64,000 bases of DNA, from positions 1 through 64,000 of the forward strand of contig NZ_JACYUY010000029.1 of NCBI RefSeq assembly GCF_014842025.1, in the 5' to 3' direction. The notes below the pieces were generated by a model, which searched no databases, had not been told where the DNA came from, and saw only the letters and a list, made by a program, of their open reading frames with translations. The stretch is from Massilia sp. CFBP 13721 (GTDB lineage: Bacteria; Pseudomonadota; Gammaproteobacteria; Burkholderiales; Burkholderiaceae_D). Within the stretch, counting starts at the first letter, position 1, and each line of letters opens with the position of its first letter. Made by a program: the position numbers and the translations under genes. Below are positions 35,025 to 44,731 of the stretch, piece after piece.

Positions 35025-35115
35025 AGTCCAACTTGCGCCAGAGCGCGCATTAGTTGCTAATAATTATATATTTTTTGATAAAAGGACAGCGGCCTGCACT
35101 GGCTGCCGCTCGCGT

Positions 35116-35973
35116 TCAAAAATGGTATTCGGCGCGCACCATCGGCGTGCTGGCGCGCTGGCCGCGCCCGCCCGTGGTGGCGCGGGTATTGCCGAACTTG
35201 TTGTTCCAGAACTGGTATTCGAGGCCGACCCGGAAGCGGTTCTTGGGCTGGCCGAAGTGAGCACCCACGTCGTACATCAGCGCCATGTCGATGTTGGTTT
35301 CGGCGCCGGTGCCCAGGCCGACTTCATCCTGCCCCTTGGCGGCGATGAACATGCCATAGCCCTCGAACGCGAGCCGCTCGGCCACGGGAATCGCCCAGTT
35401 CACCGACAGCGCCGCGTGGGTATCGTAGGTGTAGCGGCCATTCACGTTGGCGATCGGAGGAAAGGCGCCGCTCGGCGCATTCGATTCGCGCAGCACCAGG
35501 AGACTCGTATTCAGGAAACCGGCCGGCACGTCCCACATCAGCGTCGGACCGGCGACCAGCATGCGTTTACGGGAGTTGTAGCCGACGTCGTTCTTCGTGT
35601 TCCAGTCGAAGCCGAGGGTGACCCCGACGCCTTTGACGGGGCCATAGCGCTTCTCGGTGCCGCGCAGGGCGCCGATGTCGAGCAGGTGGCGGTAGACGAC
35701 ATAGGCTTCCTGGGCGCCCTCGTTTTGCGTCAGCGAAGCCGGGTCGGTTTTATCGGACTGCAGCAGGTCGACGTTGAAAAAATTGCTGCCGTATTTGTAG
35801 CCGCTGGCGTGGGTCAGCGCAAAGATGTGCTTCCTGATGTGCTCCGGATTGAAAGGCTCGGCGAAGCGGGTGCCGTAACGCCAGCTGATCGAGGTGTCGC
35901 TCCAGTCGGCCGCGCTCGCGGCGCCGCAGGATAGCAACAGGGTGGCGCCAGTGGCCAACAGGATTTTTTTCAT
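35116..35973 (-). CDS. Outer-membrane channel-like protein downstream of ndvB
   Basis: A 285-residue outer-membrane protein: signal peptide ending in GAASA (about residue 21), alternating beta strands and a C-terminal strand RAEYHF ending in Phe, the insertion signal. It resembles Tsx-like nucleoside-channel relatives in general pattern (WSDTSISWRYGTRFAEPF; FRVGLEYQFWNNKFG), but the substrate is not identified. ATG 35973 overlaps the ndvB stop codon by 4 bases, so the two are translationally coupled. A role in passing cyclic glucan or its products across the outer membrane is an inference from this coupling. Confidence 0.8.
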   Translation of the reverse strand: MKKILLATGATLLLSCGAASAADWSDTSISWRYGTRFAEPFNPEHIRKHIFALTHASGYKYGSNFFNVDLLQSDKTDPASLTQNEGAQEAYVVYRHLLDIGALRGTEKRYGPVKGVGVTLGFDWNTKNDVGYNSRKRMLVAGPTLMWDVPAGFLNTSLLVLRESNAPSGAFPPIANVNGRYTYDTHAALSVNWAIPVAERLAFEGYGMFIAAKGQDEVGLGTGAETNIDMALMYDVGAHFGQPKNRFRVGLEYQFWNNKFGNTRATTGGRGQRASTPMVRAEYHF

Positions 35974-38900
35974 GTGATCGTTCTTGAATGAGGTTGTTGA
36001 TGGTCCGCCGCGCCGGCGCCTTGCTGCCGGCGCACGACGTGCAGCAGGGCGTGGTGCGCCTGGCCATCGTCGATTAACTGCACCGTGTCGCCGCCGACGT
36101 CGACGCCATCGACCAGCAAGGCCGGGCTGGTGGCGGCGCGCACGTCGATGGCGTAGGTGGTGGCACGGTAGCGGTATTGCAGCGTAAAACCTGGCCAGCC
36201 GCGCGGCAGTTGCGGCGCCAGCACCAGCCGCTCGCCGATGCGCTCGATGCCGAGCAGCGATTCGACGATCAGCCGGTACATCCATCCGGCGGAGCCAGTG
36301 TACCAGCTCCAGCCGCCGCGCCCGACATGCGGCGCCGCGGCCAGCACGTCGCCGGCGACCACATACGGCTCGAGCCGGTAGCGTTCGCAATCCTCCGGCG
36401 TGGCGGCCAGGCGCACCGGATTGAGCATGTCGAACAGTTCCCAGGCGCGCTCTCCTTCTCCCATGCGCGCAAAGGCCATCGCGCCCCACAATGCGGCATG
36501 GGTGGCCTGGCCGCCGTTGTCGCGCAGGCCGGGCGCATAGGCGCGCAGGCTGCCCGGATTCAGGCTGCCGGCCTCGAAAGGCGGATCGAACAGCTGGATG
36601 AGTCTCGCTTCGCGCCGCACCAGGCGCGCCTCGACCGCCGCCATGGCCTGGGCCGCGCGTTCGGGACCGGCCGCACCCGACAATACGCTCCAGCTCTGCG
36701 AGACGAGGTCGATGCGGCATTCGTCGTTGTCTTTCGAGCCGAGCGGAGTACCGTCGTCGAACCAGGCGCGCCGGTACCACTCGCCGTCCCAGGCGTGGTT
36801 TTCCAGCTGGGTGGTGAGCGCCTGGGCAGCGGCGCGGCAGGTGGTGGCGAAGCCGTAGTCGGCGCGGCGGTCGGCCAGTTCGGCGAAGCGCTGCAGCACT
36901 TCGATCATGAAAAAGCCCAGCCACACGCTCTCGCCGCGGCCCTTGTCGCCGACGCGGTCAAGACCATCGTTCCAGTCGCCGCTGCCGATCAGCGGCAGAC
37001 CGTGTTCGCCGAAGCGCAGGCTGTGGCGGATCGCGCGCACGCAGTGTTGGTACAGGTCGCCATGCTGCTGCGCCACGCGCGGCGTGTCGAAATACGACTC
37101 TTCCCCTTCTTCCAACGCGCGCCCTTCGAGGTAGGGCGCCGTTTCGCCCAGCACGGCAAGGTTTCCGGTGGCGCGGATGTAGCGGCAAGTCGCCAGCGGC
37201 AGCCACAACAAATCGTCGGAGCAGCGCGTGCGCACGCCGTTGTTCGACGGCGCATGCCACCAGTGCTGGACGTCGCCCTCGACGAACTGGTGCGCGGCGC
37301 ACAGCAGCAAATGGGCGCGCAGCAGTTGCGGGCGCGTGTGCACCAGCGCCATCGCGTCCTGCAGCTGGTCGCGGAAGCCAAAGGCGCCGCCGGATTGATA
37401 GTAACTGCTGCGCGCCCACATGCGGCAGGCGATGGTCTGGTACAGCAGCCAGCCATTGGCCAACACGTCCAGGCTCGGGTCGGGCGTGGCGATGCGCACC
37501 GCGCCCAGCGTCTCTTCCCAGTAGGCGTGTACCTGTTCGCGCAGCGCGCGCGCCGCGACACTGCCGCGGTAACGCTGCACCAGTTCGGCGGCATCGCCGC
37601 TAGAGGCGCCCAGCATGAACACCAGTTCCCTCTGCTCGCCCGGCGCCAGCACGAAAGCCACCTGCAGCGCCGCGCACGGATCCAGCGCGGCGCCGACGCT
37701 GCCGGACAGGCCGGCGGCCCGTAACGCTTGCGGCTGGCGCAGATGGCCGCCGCGGCCGATGAATTCGCTGCGGTCGCAGGTAAAGGCGCTGACCTCGGCG
37801 TCGACGTGGAAAAAGGCCGTACGGTCGGCGTAGTCGCTGTTCCAGGCAGTGCGTGCCAACAGCGCGCCGCTGGCTGCATCGCGTTCACTCACCACGTGCA
37901 TGCAGGAGGCCGCGCGCAGCTCGCCCAGCACCCATTCGACATAGCCGGTGGCCGACAGCCGCCGCTGCCTGCCGCTGTCGTTACGGATGCGCAGCACCGT
38001 GTACTTCAGCGGCGCGTCCTGGGCGACAAAGGTCGACAGCTCGGAATGGATGCCATGCGCGCTGTGCTCGAAGACGCTGTAGCCGAAGCCGTGGCGCGAC
38101 AGGTAGGCGCCGCCCGACGGTGCCGGCAGCGCGGTCGGCGACCAGAACACGCCGCTGGCATCGTCGCGCAGGTAAAACGCTTCGCCGCCGCGGTCGCTGA
38201 CGGGATCGTTTTCCCAGGGCGTCAGGCGCAGTTCGCGCGCGTTCTCGCTCCAGGTATACGCCTGGCCGCTTTCCGAGACGACCGAACCGAAGCGCGGGTT
38301 GGCCAGCACGTTCGACCAGGGCGCCGGTGTCGGGCGGCCGGGGCTGGTGCGGATGATGTATTCGCGCCCGTCGGGGCTGAAGCCGCCGATGCCGTTGTCG
38401 AGCAGGAGTTCCGGGCCGGGCATCTGCACTGGGGCGGCAGCGGGCGGTGGCGCTTCGGTGCGCAGCGCCGGCAATACCGGGGCGAACTGCGCCTCCACGC
38501 GCCGCAGTTGCTCGGCCAGGCTGCCGCGTTCGTTCGGCAGCACCACGCGCGCGACTGCCTGCAGCAGGATGCGGTCTTCTTCCGGCACTTGGTCATGTAC
38601 CTGCACGTACACGCCGCCCGGACGATCGCGCTCGGAAGCACCGATTGTCTCCAGCACCTGTGCGTGCAGCGAGCGCTCGCCCGCTGCGTTTTCACCGCAC
38701 CAGATCACCAGGTCGACGTGCAGCCCGCGCGCACGCCACCAGGCGTGCGCCCCCAGCAGCTGGCGCAGCAGCGCCAGGCCGCCCGCGTCATCGACCTGCA
38801 CCAGCACCAGTGGCAGGTCGCCCGCAATCCCGTACGGCCACAGGTTCGATTGCCCGCGGCGGTTGCGCGCGATGAGGCCGGGCTCGGCGCGCAGTGCGCG

Positions 38901-41900
38901 TCCCGGATAGAGCACGGCGCCGGCCAGGCGCGCATACAGCTGGCTGTCGGCTTCGCTCGTGTTGGCGTCCTGCAGCGCAGCTGTGGCACGGGCCGGGGCC
39001 AATGCAAAGACACGGTCGGCGCCTTCGCGTTCGCGGTATTTGTCGGCCAGCGCCAGGGCTTCGAGGCGGTTCGCGGCCACGCCGAGGACCAGGTCGACCG
39101 TGACCTCGTCCCCGGGCGCGAGCGTCAGGCTGCGGCGCTTCACCAGCGCCGGGTCGAGTACGGTGCCGGCGGCGCCGTCCAGGGGCGTGGTCTCGACCAG
39201 CGCCGCCGGCAGCGCGTTGCCGTGGCCGCGTTTGATGAAATCCGCGCGGCTGGTTTCGAAGGAGATCGTGCCGGCGGCGCCATGTACTGCCATCGCGTTG
39301 ACCAGCCAGGGTGTTGATTCCTGCTGCGCACCCGGCCGGCGCATACAGAGGATGGCGTCATGCGCGGCTTCGATCTCGCTGTGCACGAACAGCTTGCTGA
39401 AGGCGGGATGGGCATCATCCACCGCACTCGGCGCCAGCACCGGCTCGGTATAACTGGTGAGCTCGATGCGGCGCGCGCGGTCAGATAAATTCCTGATGCG
39501 CGTGCGGCGCAACTCGACATCGTCGTCCGGCGCCACCACGATCTCCGTGAACAGTTCGATGCCGTGGTCGCGGCGCAGCCACTGCGCCCGTCCTTCCGGG
39601 AAGGTAGCTTCGTAGTGCTCGGGCTGGGCCAGCGTCGGCTGCCAGGCGCTCGACCAGACCGCGCCGCTGTCGAGGTCGCGCAGGTAGCAGAACAGGCCCC
39701 AGTCGCCGCTCGTGGCGTCCAGGCGCCAGCGCGTGAGCGCGAGCTCGTTCCAGCGGCTGTAGCCGGCGCCGTCGCTCGTCACCATCACGTGGTAGCGGCC
39801 GTTCGACAGCAGCTGCACCTGCGGCTGCGCCAGGCCGACGCGCGTGACCGTGCGCAGCGGCAGCTGCGCCTGTGGCGGCGTACCGCGCTGCGCCAACGGT
39901 GCAAAATCGTCCGCTTCGATGGCGGCGACTGGCGGCACCGGTTCCTGCAACAGCGGCAGCGCCGCCCGCAATTGTGGGTCGGCCGCGAAGCGCGCCTGCA
40001 TCGGGCGCCCGTGCAGCAGGGACGACAGGGCCAGCAAGCCCATACCCTGGTGATCGGAGCGGTAGGCGCGCACCAGCGCATGGCGCTGGCCGCGCGGCCG
40101 TCGTGACCCGGTGTAATCGATTGCCTCGTACAAGCCATAGGGGCCGGCAGCCAACGCCGCCATCCGCTCCAGGTTGGCGCATGCCGCTTCCGGCGCCACC
40201 AGCAGCGCCAGCAATGACGCGTGCGGCGCCACCACCAGGTCGTCGCCGAGACCGCGCCCGCGCCCGGCACCCGGCACGCCGAACGCGCGATATTCGTAGT
40301 GCAGCGCGCCGTCCAGGCTGTTGTAGCCGGATTGCGTAAAACCCCAGGGAATGGCGTGGCGCGCCGCGTAGTCGATCTGGATGCGCACCAGCGCGCGGCT
40401 GCTGCGATCAAACAGGGTGCGGCGCAAGCCCGGCATGACCAGCTGCGGCATCAGGTGGTCGTGCAGCGCACCGTGCTCGGACAACAGTACTGGCGTGTCG
40501 CCGACGAGGGACAGCCGGCGCCCGAGCGCGCGCCAGTGCGCCTGCGGCAGCTGGCCACGGGCGATGCCGATGAAGCTGGCCAGGCGCGCGTTCGAGGCCA
40601 GCAGGTCGATGCCGCCGGGCGCGCGCCGGTTGGCGCCGACGTCGAAGCCAGGCGCCAGCAATCGGGTCGCCGGGTCGAACAGCAAATCGAAATCCATGTC
40701 CGCGAATTCGCGCGCGCAGGCGGCCAGGACCTCGATCTCGGCCAGGCGTTCGCGCGCGGTGGCGGCGCCCTCTTCCACCATTTGCGCCAGTGCCTGCTCC
40801 GTATCGCCCGCACTGGAAGCGCGCACCGAACAGGCGGCCAGTTCGCGCAGCGTCGGGATGCGCGTCAGGCTGGCGTCGAGCACGTATTCCTGCACCGCGC
40901 GCATCCAGGGCGCGAGCAGCAGCAAGTCGTCGTGGGCGGCGCGGCAGTCTTCCTCCAGTTTCGTCGCCCAGTTGCGCAGGTTGGCGTCGGCATCTTCCGG
41001 CAGCGCGGCGGTCAGCGCCCCCGCCGCGCGCAGCGCCGCCTGCAGGCATTCGGCCAGCCCCGGCAGGGTGTCGCCGTTGCGGCAGCGCTGCGCATCGAAG
41101 GCGTCGCGGCAGGCGTCGAGCGCACGGCGCACCGGAGATGAGGCGCCTTGCGCGTGCTCTTCCAGCACGTCCAGGGTGGCGCGCATTCCCTCGATCGAAC
41201 GCACGCCGGCGATCGGCGCGTCGGCCAGGCCATCGATACCGCTCGCCAGGGTCAGCAAGTAAGCAGCGAGGTTGCCGCTGTCCTCGGTCGACACCCGCGC
41301 CGGCAGCAGCGGCGCCAGCGTGCGCGTGTCGTAGCCGGCATAGAAGTGGCCAGCATGGCGTTCCAGCAGCGCCATGCTGGCAAACGCGCCACGCACGCGC
41401 GCCAGCACGCTCGATTGCGGGATGAAACCGAAGTCCCAGGCGCTCAAGCTGGCCAGCAGCGACAGGCCGATGTGGGTCGGCGCGGTCGTGTGCACCAGCA
41501 GCGGTTCGGGGAACTCCTGCACGCCGGCCGGCGGCAGCCAGTTGGTGGCGGGATTCACCACATCCTCGAAATAGCGCCAGCCACGGCGCGCCAGCCGCGC
41601 CAGGAAGCGGGTCTGGTCGGGCGACAGGTTGGGCGCCTCCCGTTCGAACGGCAGGCTGACCCACCAGGCGACAAGCGGCGACAGGAACCACAACAGTAAC
41701 AAAGGCGCCGCCGCGAACAGGGCGAACGGGTGCAGGAAGGTCAGCAGCACCGCAACCACCACGCTCAGCAGCGGCGCGAACCACATGCTGCGCCAGGCCG
41801 ATTCGACGTCGGTGCTCGCGCGCACCAGGCTGGACGCCTTCCATTGCAGCAGGCGCCGGCGCGAAACCAGCATGCGCCAGCCGGTGCGCGCGATCGCGTG

Positions 41901-44669
41901 CATGCTGTACCAGGCTTCGTGCGGCAGGAAGGCGGTGTCCATCACGGCGTGCGCGAGGCTGCCCGCCGCGCCGTGCGCCCAGTGGGGCACGTGCTGGCGC
42001 CAGGGCATGGCGCGCGGCTTGTCGGCCAGGCCGACGAGGATCGTCAAAAAGGCGGGCAGGAAGAACACCGATAACGCGGCGGCGCTCCAGAAGGCCGGTC
42101 CCGGCAACAGTGCCCAGCACAGCACCAGCATGGCTGTCAGTGCCGGCGCCACCAGGCTGCGGCGCAGGTTGTCGAGCAGCTTCCAGCGCGCCAGCGGCGG
42201 CAAGGGATTCGCTTCGCGCCCGCCGCCCGCGCTTGGCACGGTTGCGCGCAGCCAGCCTGCCAGCTGCCAGTCGCCGCGCACCCGGCGGTGGCGGCGCGCG
42301 ATGGCGTCGCTGTAGTGCGCCGGACAGCTGTCGGTCAGCGCGACGTCGCCCAGCGCGGCGCTGCGCAGGTAACAGCCTTCGAGCAGGTCGTGCGACAGCA
42401 CGGCGTTGTCGGGCAGGCGCCCTCCCAGCACGCGCATGAATGTGTCGACTTCGTAGATGCCTTTGCCGATGTACGAGCCTGCTGCGAACAGGTCCTGGTA
42501 GACGTTCGCGCCAGTGTCGGGGCTGGCGCCGCACAGGCGTTCGTAGAGCGAGGCGCGCGCACGCGGCAGCGCGCTCGTCACGCGCGGCTGCAGCACGGCG
42601 TGGCCGGCGACCACGCGGCGTCCGCCACTGTCCAACTGCGGCTGGTTGAGCGGGTGCGCCATGGCGGCCACCATGCGGCGCGCGCTGTCGGGCGGCAGCC
42701 CGGTGTCGGGGTCGAGCGTGATCACGTAGCGCACGCTGCTTAATTCGTCAATGCCGCCTTCGACCAGCATGAAGCGTTCGTGCGCGCCGCCGCGCAAGAA
42801 AGCGTTCAGGTCGGCCAGTGCGCCACGCTTGCGCTCGCGGCCGATCCAAACCTGCTCGCTCGTGCTCCACACGCGCGGGCGGTGCAGCAGCAGGAAGGGG
42901 CACTCGTCATGGCGCGCATTCAGCGCGGCGATGCCGGCGCGCGCCTCTTCCAGCAGCTCGGCGTCGCCGAACACCGTCGCGTCAAGCGCATCGTCGAAAT
43001 CGGTCAGCAGGCAAAAGCGCAGCTGCGGGTCGCGGTTGGCGAGGTAGCGCAACTCCAACCCCGCGCACAATGCCTGGACGGTGGCGCTGTCGTGCAGGAG
43101 CGCCGGCACGGCGACCAGCGTGCGCGCCTGCGGCGGGATGCCGCCACTGAAATCCATGCGCGGCAAGAGACGGGGCGCGACCAGGCGCGCCACCATCAGG
43201 TTCGTCAGGGTGACCGCCAGCTGGCTGGCGCCGACGGCGGCCAGCACACCAAGCACGATCAACAGCGCCGCGCCGGCGCCGGCTTGCCAGGCATGCACCA
43301 GCAATGCCGCCGTGAACAGCAGGGTAAAAGCGCCAATCGCGCCCAGGTAGGACAGCAGCGGCCGGCGCCGCGCCGCGCGCCGCAGTGCGAACAAGGCCCC
43401 CGGCGGCGCCGTCAGTTGCGCCTGCAATGCGGGCAAGCCGGCGCCGACCAGGTAATGGCCGACGTGGCGGCTGCGCGCATCCGCTGCGCCTTCGGCCAGC
43501 GCCAGGGCCATGGCGGCGATGTTGCTTTCGCCTTGTTCGCTGCGCTGCGCCAGGCGTTCCACGCTGCACCGGTACAGGCCGCGCGTGGCGCCATCCATGT
43601 GCGCGTACACGCCGGCGGGATCGCGCCGCAACGCCTGCTCGACCACGCTGGCGGTTTCGATAAAACCCTGCCAGTCGATGCGCGCGAGCAGGCGCAGGCT
43701 GGCCAGGCCGTTGGCGAGCGAGGCGGCGTCCAGCGTCGCCTCTTCGCCGCCCTGCCGCACCAGCACGTCGAGCGTATCGCCGCTGTCTGCCAGGCGCGTG
43801 CCGATCCATTCCAGCACTTGCTCCAGCGGCGCGCCCTGCCCCTGCAGGCGCTGCGCCAGTGCGGCGACAAAGGCTGGCGCCATAGGCTGGGCACGCGCCA
43901 TGTCGGCCATCAGCAAGACCAGGTCGCCGGGGCGGCGCGCGGCGGTCTCGAGCAGGCGCGTGGCCCATGCGTCGGCCAGGGCGTGCTGCAGCACGCGCTC
44001 GTTGAGACGCACGGTCAGGCGGCGCAGGTTTTCCAGCAGCGCCAGGCGCAGCATGAGCGGGATTGCCTCCAGTTCGGCAAGCGTCAGTGGGGCGTGTTCC
44101 TGGTAGGCGGCGATCAAGCGCGCCAGGCTGTCTTCCTCGACAAGGCCGTCGCCATGGGCGACCAGATTGAGCGCCAGTTCGTAGACGCGCGGCGTACCCG
44201 CGGCCTGCGCCGGCGCCGCCAGCAGCGGCAACCGATGCGGCAGTTGCAGGCGTGCGCTATGGATTCCCTCGATGACCAGGTGGTAGTGATCGAGCAACAG
44301 GTCGGCGGCCGCGGGCGTATCGGCGCCCGCCGCCAGCGTGCTACAGGCCGCGCTGATGGCCGCCGCATTCTCGTCCAGGCGCGCGCGCAGGCGGCCGGGG
44401 CCTTCCTGCGGCGCCAGCGTGTGGACTGCCGCGAGGCGGCGCCCGTGGTCGGCCATCTGCGCGGCGTCGAAACGCGCCGCGCGCAGCGGTGCACCGTCCG
44501 CGGCGCTGGCATCGCGGACGGGCGCCTGCCCCGCGCGCGGCGCGTCGGCCTTGGTGTGCAATTCGTCGTTCAACAGAAGCCTCGATGATGGGCGTGCGCG
44601 CAACCCGTCGCACGGCTGGCACCATGCTAAAACCTCATCAAGGGAGAGACTGTGCGTTGACGAACGCAC
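35970..44669 (-). CDS. ndvB: Cyclic beta-1,2-glucan synthase (NdvB/ChvB-like)
   Basis: A giant inner-membrane enzyme that starts, elongates and cyclises beta-1,2-glucan from UDP-glucose; the product is a periplasmic osmoregulated glucan. At 2899 residues it matches ChvB/NdvB (about 2830). Membrane segments lie at about 436-490, 835-880 and 960-1006. The GT84 part lies between the first two (FCLLTDFDDA, ITLDPDTGLPPDSARRM, LSHDLLEGCYLRSA). A glucoamylase-like region is at about 1390-1560 (GFTQSGYNSLDGALHYEYRA). Two GH94-type beta-domains (about 1600 and 2090) precede the phosphorylase part at about 2400-2800 (YQSGGAFGFRDQLQDAM, GSGDWNDGLDRVG), which sets ring size. The start is uncertain: GTG 44669, or TTG 44573 behind GAGG. 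No NdvA-type exporter is nearby. Confidence 0.93.
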   Translation of the reverse strand: MRSSTHSLSLDEVLAWCQPCDGLRARPSSRLLLNDELHTKADAPRAGQAPVRDASAADGAPLRAARFDAAQMADHGRRLAAVHTLAPQEGPGRLRARLDENAAAISAACSTLAAGADTPAAADLLLDHYHLVIEGIHSARLQLPHRLPLLAAPAQAAGTPRVYELALNLVAHGDGLVEEDSLARLIAAYQEHAPLTLAELEAIPLMLRLALLENLRRLTVRLNERVLQHALADAWATRLLETAARRPGDLVLLMADMARAQPMAPAFVAALAQRLQGQGAPLEQVLEWIGTRLADSGDTLDVLVRQGGEEATLDAASLANGLASLRLLARIDWQGFIETASVVEQALRRDPAGVYAHMDGATRGLYRCSVERLAQRSEQGESNIAAMALALAEGAADARSRHVGHYLVGAGLPALQAQLTAPPGALFALRRAARRRPLLSYLGAIGAFTLLFTAALLVHAWQAGAGAALLIVLGVLAAVGASQLAVTLTNLMVARLVAPRLLPRMDFSGGIPPQARTLVAVPALLHDSATVQALCAGLELRYLANRDPQLRFCLLTDFDDALDATVFGDAELLEEARAGIAALNARHDECPFLLLHRPRVWSTSEQVWIGRERKRGALADLNAFLRGGAHERFMLVEGGIDELSSVRYVITLDPDTGLPPDSARRMVAAMAHPLNQPQLDSGGRRVVAGHAVLQPRVTSALPRARASLYERLCGASPDTGANVYQDLFAAGSYIGKGIYEVDTFMRVLGGRLPDNAVLSHDLLEGCYLRSAALGDVALTDSCPAHYSDAIARRHRRVRGDWQLAGWLRATVPSAGGGREANPLPPLARWKLLDNLRRSLVAPALTAMLVLCWALLPGPAFWSAAALSVFFLPAFLTILVGLADKPRAMPWRQHVPHWAHGAAGSLAHAVMDTAFLPHEAWYSMHAIARTGWRMLVSRRRLLQWKASSLVRASTDVESAWRSMWFAPLLSVVVAVLLTFLHPFALFAAAPLLLLWFLSPLVAWWVSLPFEREAPNLSPDQTRFLARLARRGWRYFEDVVNPATNWLPPAGVQEFPEPLLVHTTAPTHIGLSLLASLSAWDFGFIPQSSVLARVRGAFASMALLERHAGHFYAGYDTRTLAPLLPARVSTEDSGNLAAYLLTLASGIDGLADAPIAGVRSIEGMRATLDVLEEHAQGASSPVRRALDACRDAFDAQRCRNGDTLPGLAECLQAALRAAGALTAALPEDADANLRNWATKLEEDCRAAHDDLLLLAPWMRAVQEYVLDASLTRIPTLRELAACSVRASSAGDTEQALAQMVEEGAATARERLAEIEVLAACAREFADMDFDLLFDPATRLLAPGFDVGANRRAPGGIDLLASNARLASFIGIARGQLPQAHWRALGRRLSLVGDTPVLLSEHGALHDHLMPQLVMPGLRRTLFDRSSRALVRIQIDYAARHAIPWGFTQSGYNSLDGALHYEYRAFGVPGAGRGRGLGDDLVVAPHASLLALLVAPEAACANLERMAALAAGPYGLYEAIDYTGSRRPRGQRHALVRAYRSDHQGMGLLALSSLLHGRPMQARFAADPQLRAALPLLQEPVPPVAAIEADDFAPLAQRGTPPQAQLPLRTVTRVGLAQPQVQLLSNGRYHVMVTSDGAGYSRWNELALTRWRLDATSGDWGLFCYLRDLDSGAVWSSAWQPTLAQPEHYEATFPEGRAQWLRRDHGIELFTEIVVAPDDDVELRRTRIRNLSDRARRIELTSYTEPVLAPSAVDDAHPAFSKLFVHSEIEAAHDAILCMRRPGAQQESTPWLVNAMAVHGAAGTISFETSRADFIKRGHGNALPAALVETTPLDGAAGTVLDPALVKRRSLTLAPGDEVTVDLVLGVAANRLEALALADKYREREGADRVFALAPARATAALQDANTSEADSQLYARLAGAVLYPGRALRAEPGLIARNRRGQSNLWPYGIAGDLPLVLVQVDDAGGLALLRQLLGAHAWWRARGLHVDLVIWCGENAAGERSLHAQVLETIGASERDRPGGVYVQVHDQVPEEDRILLQAVARVVLPNERGSLAEQLRRVEAQFAPVLPALRTEAPPPAAAPVQMPGPELLLDNGIGGFSPDGREYIIRTSPGRPTPAPWSNVLANPRFGSVVSESGQAYTWSENARELRLTPWENDPVSDRGGEAFYLRDDASGVFWSPTALPAPSGGAYLSRHGFGYSVFEHSAHGIHSELSTFVAQDAPLKYTVLRIRNDSGRQRRLSATGYVEWVLGELRAASCMHVVSERDAASGALLARTAWNSDYADRTAFFHVDAEVSAFTCDRSEFIGRGGHLRQPQALRAAGLSGSVGAALDPCAALQVAFVLAPGEQRELVFMLGASSGDAAELVQRYRGSVAARALREQVHAYWEETLGAVRIATPDPSLDVLANGWLLYQTIACRMWARSSYYQSGGAFGFRDQLQDAMALVHTRPQLLRAHLLLCAAHQFVEGDVQHWWHAPSNNGVRTRCSDDLLWLPLATCRYIRATGNLAVLGETAPYLEGRALEEGEESYFDTPRVAQQHGDLYQHCVRAIRHSLRFGEHGLPLIGSGDWNDGLDRVGDKGRGESVWLGFFMIEVLQRFAELADRRADYGFATTCRAAAQALTTQLENHAWDGEWYRRAWFDDGTPLGSKDNDECRIDLVSQSWSVLSGAAGPERAAQAMAAVEARLVRREARLIQLFDPPFEAGSLNPGSLRAYAPGLRDNGGQATHAALWGAMAFARMGEGERAWELFDMLNPVRLAATPEDCERYRLEPYVVAGDVLAAAPHVGRGGWSWYTGSAGWMYRLIVESLLGIERIGERLVLAPQLPRGWPGFTLQYRYRATTYAIDVRAATSPALLVDGVDVGGDTVQLIDDGQAHHALLHVVRRQQGAGAADHQQPHSRTIT

Positions 44670-44731
44670 AGGCGGGACGGTTACAAACGCGCCACGGGCG
44701 TGCCTGTCATCCGGCCCGGATCAGGGCGCCA

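Noticed and set aside
36177-39317. Two further long plus-strand frames opposite the 3' half of ndvB
   Set aside because: Same reason: the minus strand encodes recognisable GH94 sequence throughout, and these frames have no credible start sites or motifs.
42780-44588. Long plus-strand frame opposite the 5' part of ndvB
   Set aside because: Antisense shadow of ndvB; composition is Arg/Gln/His-rich and shows no family signature.
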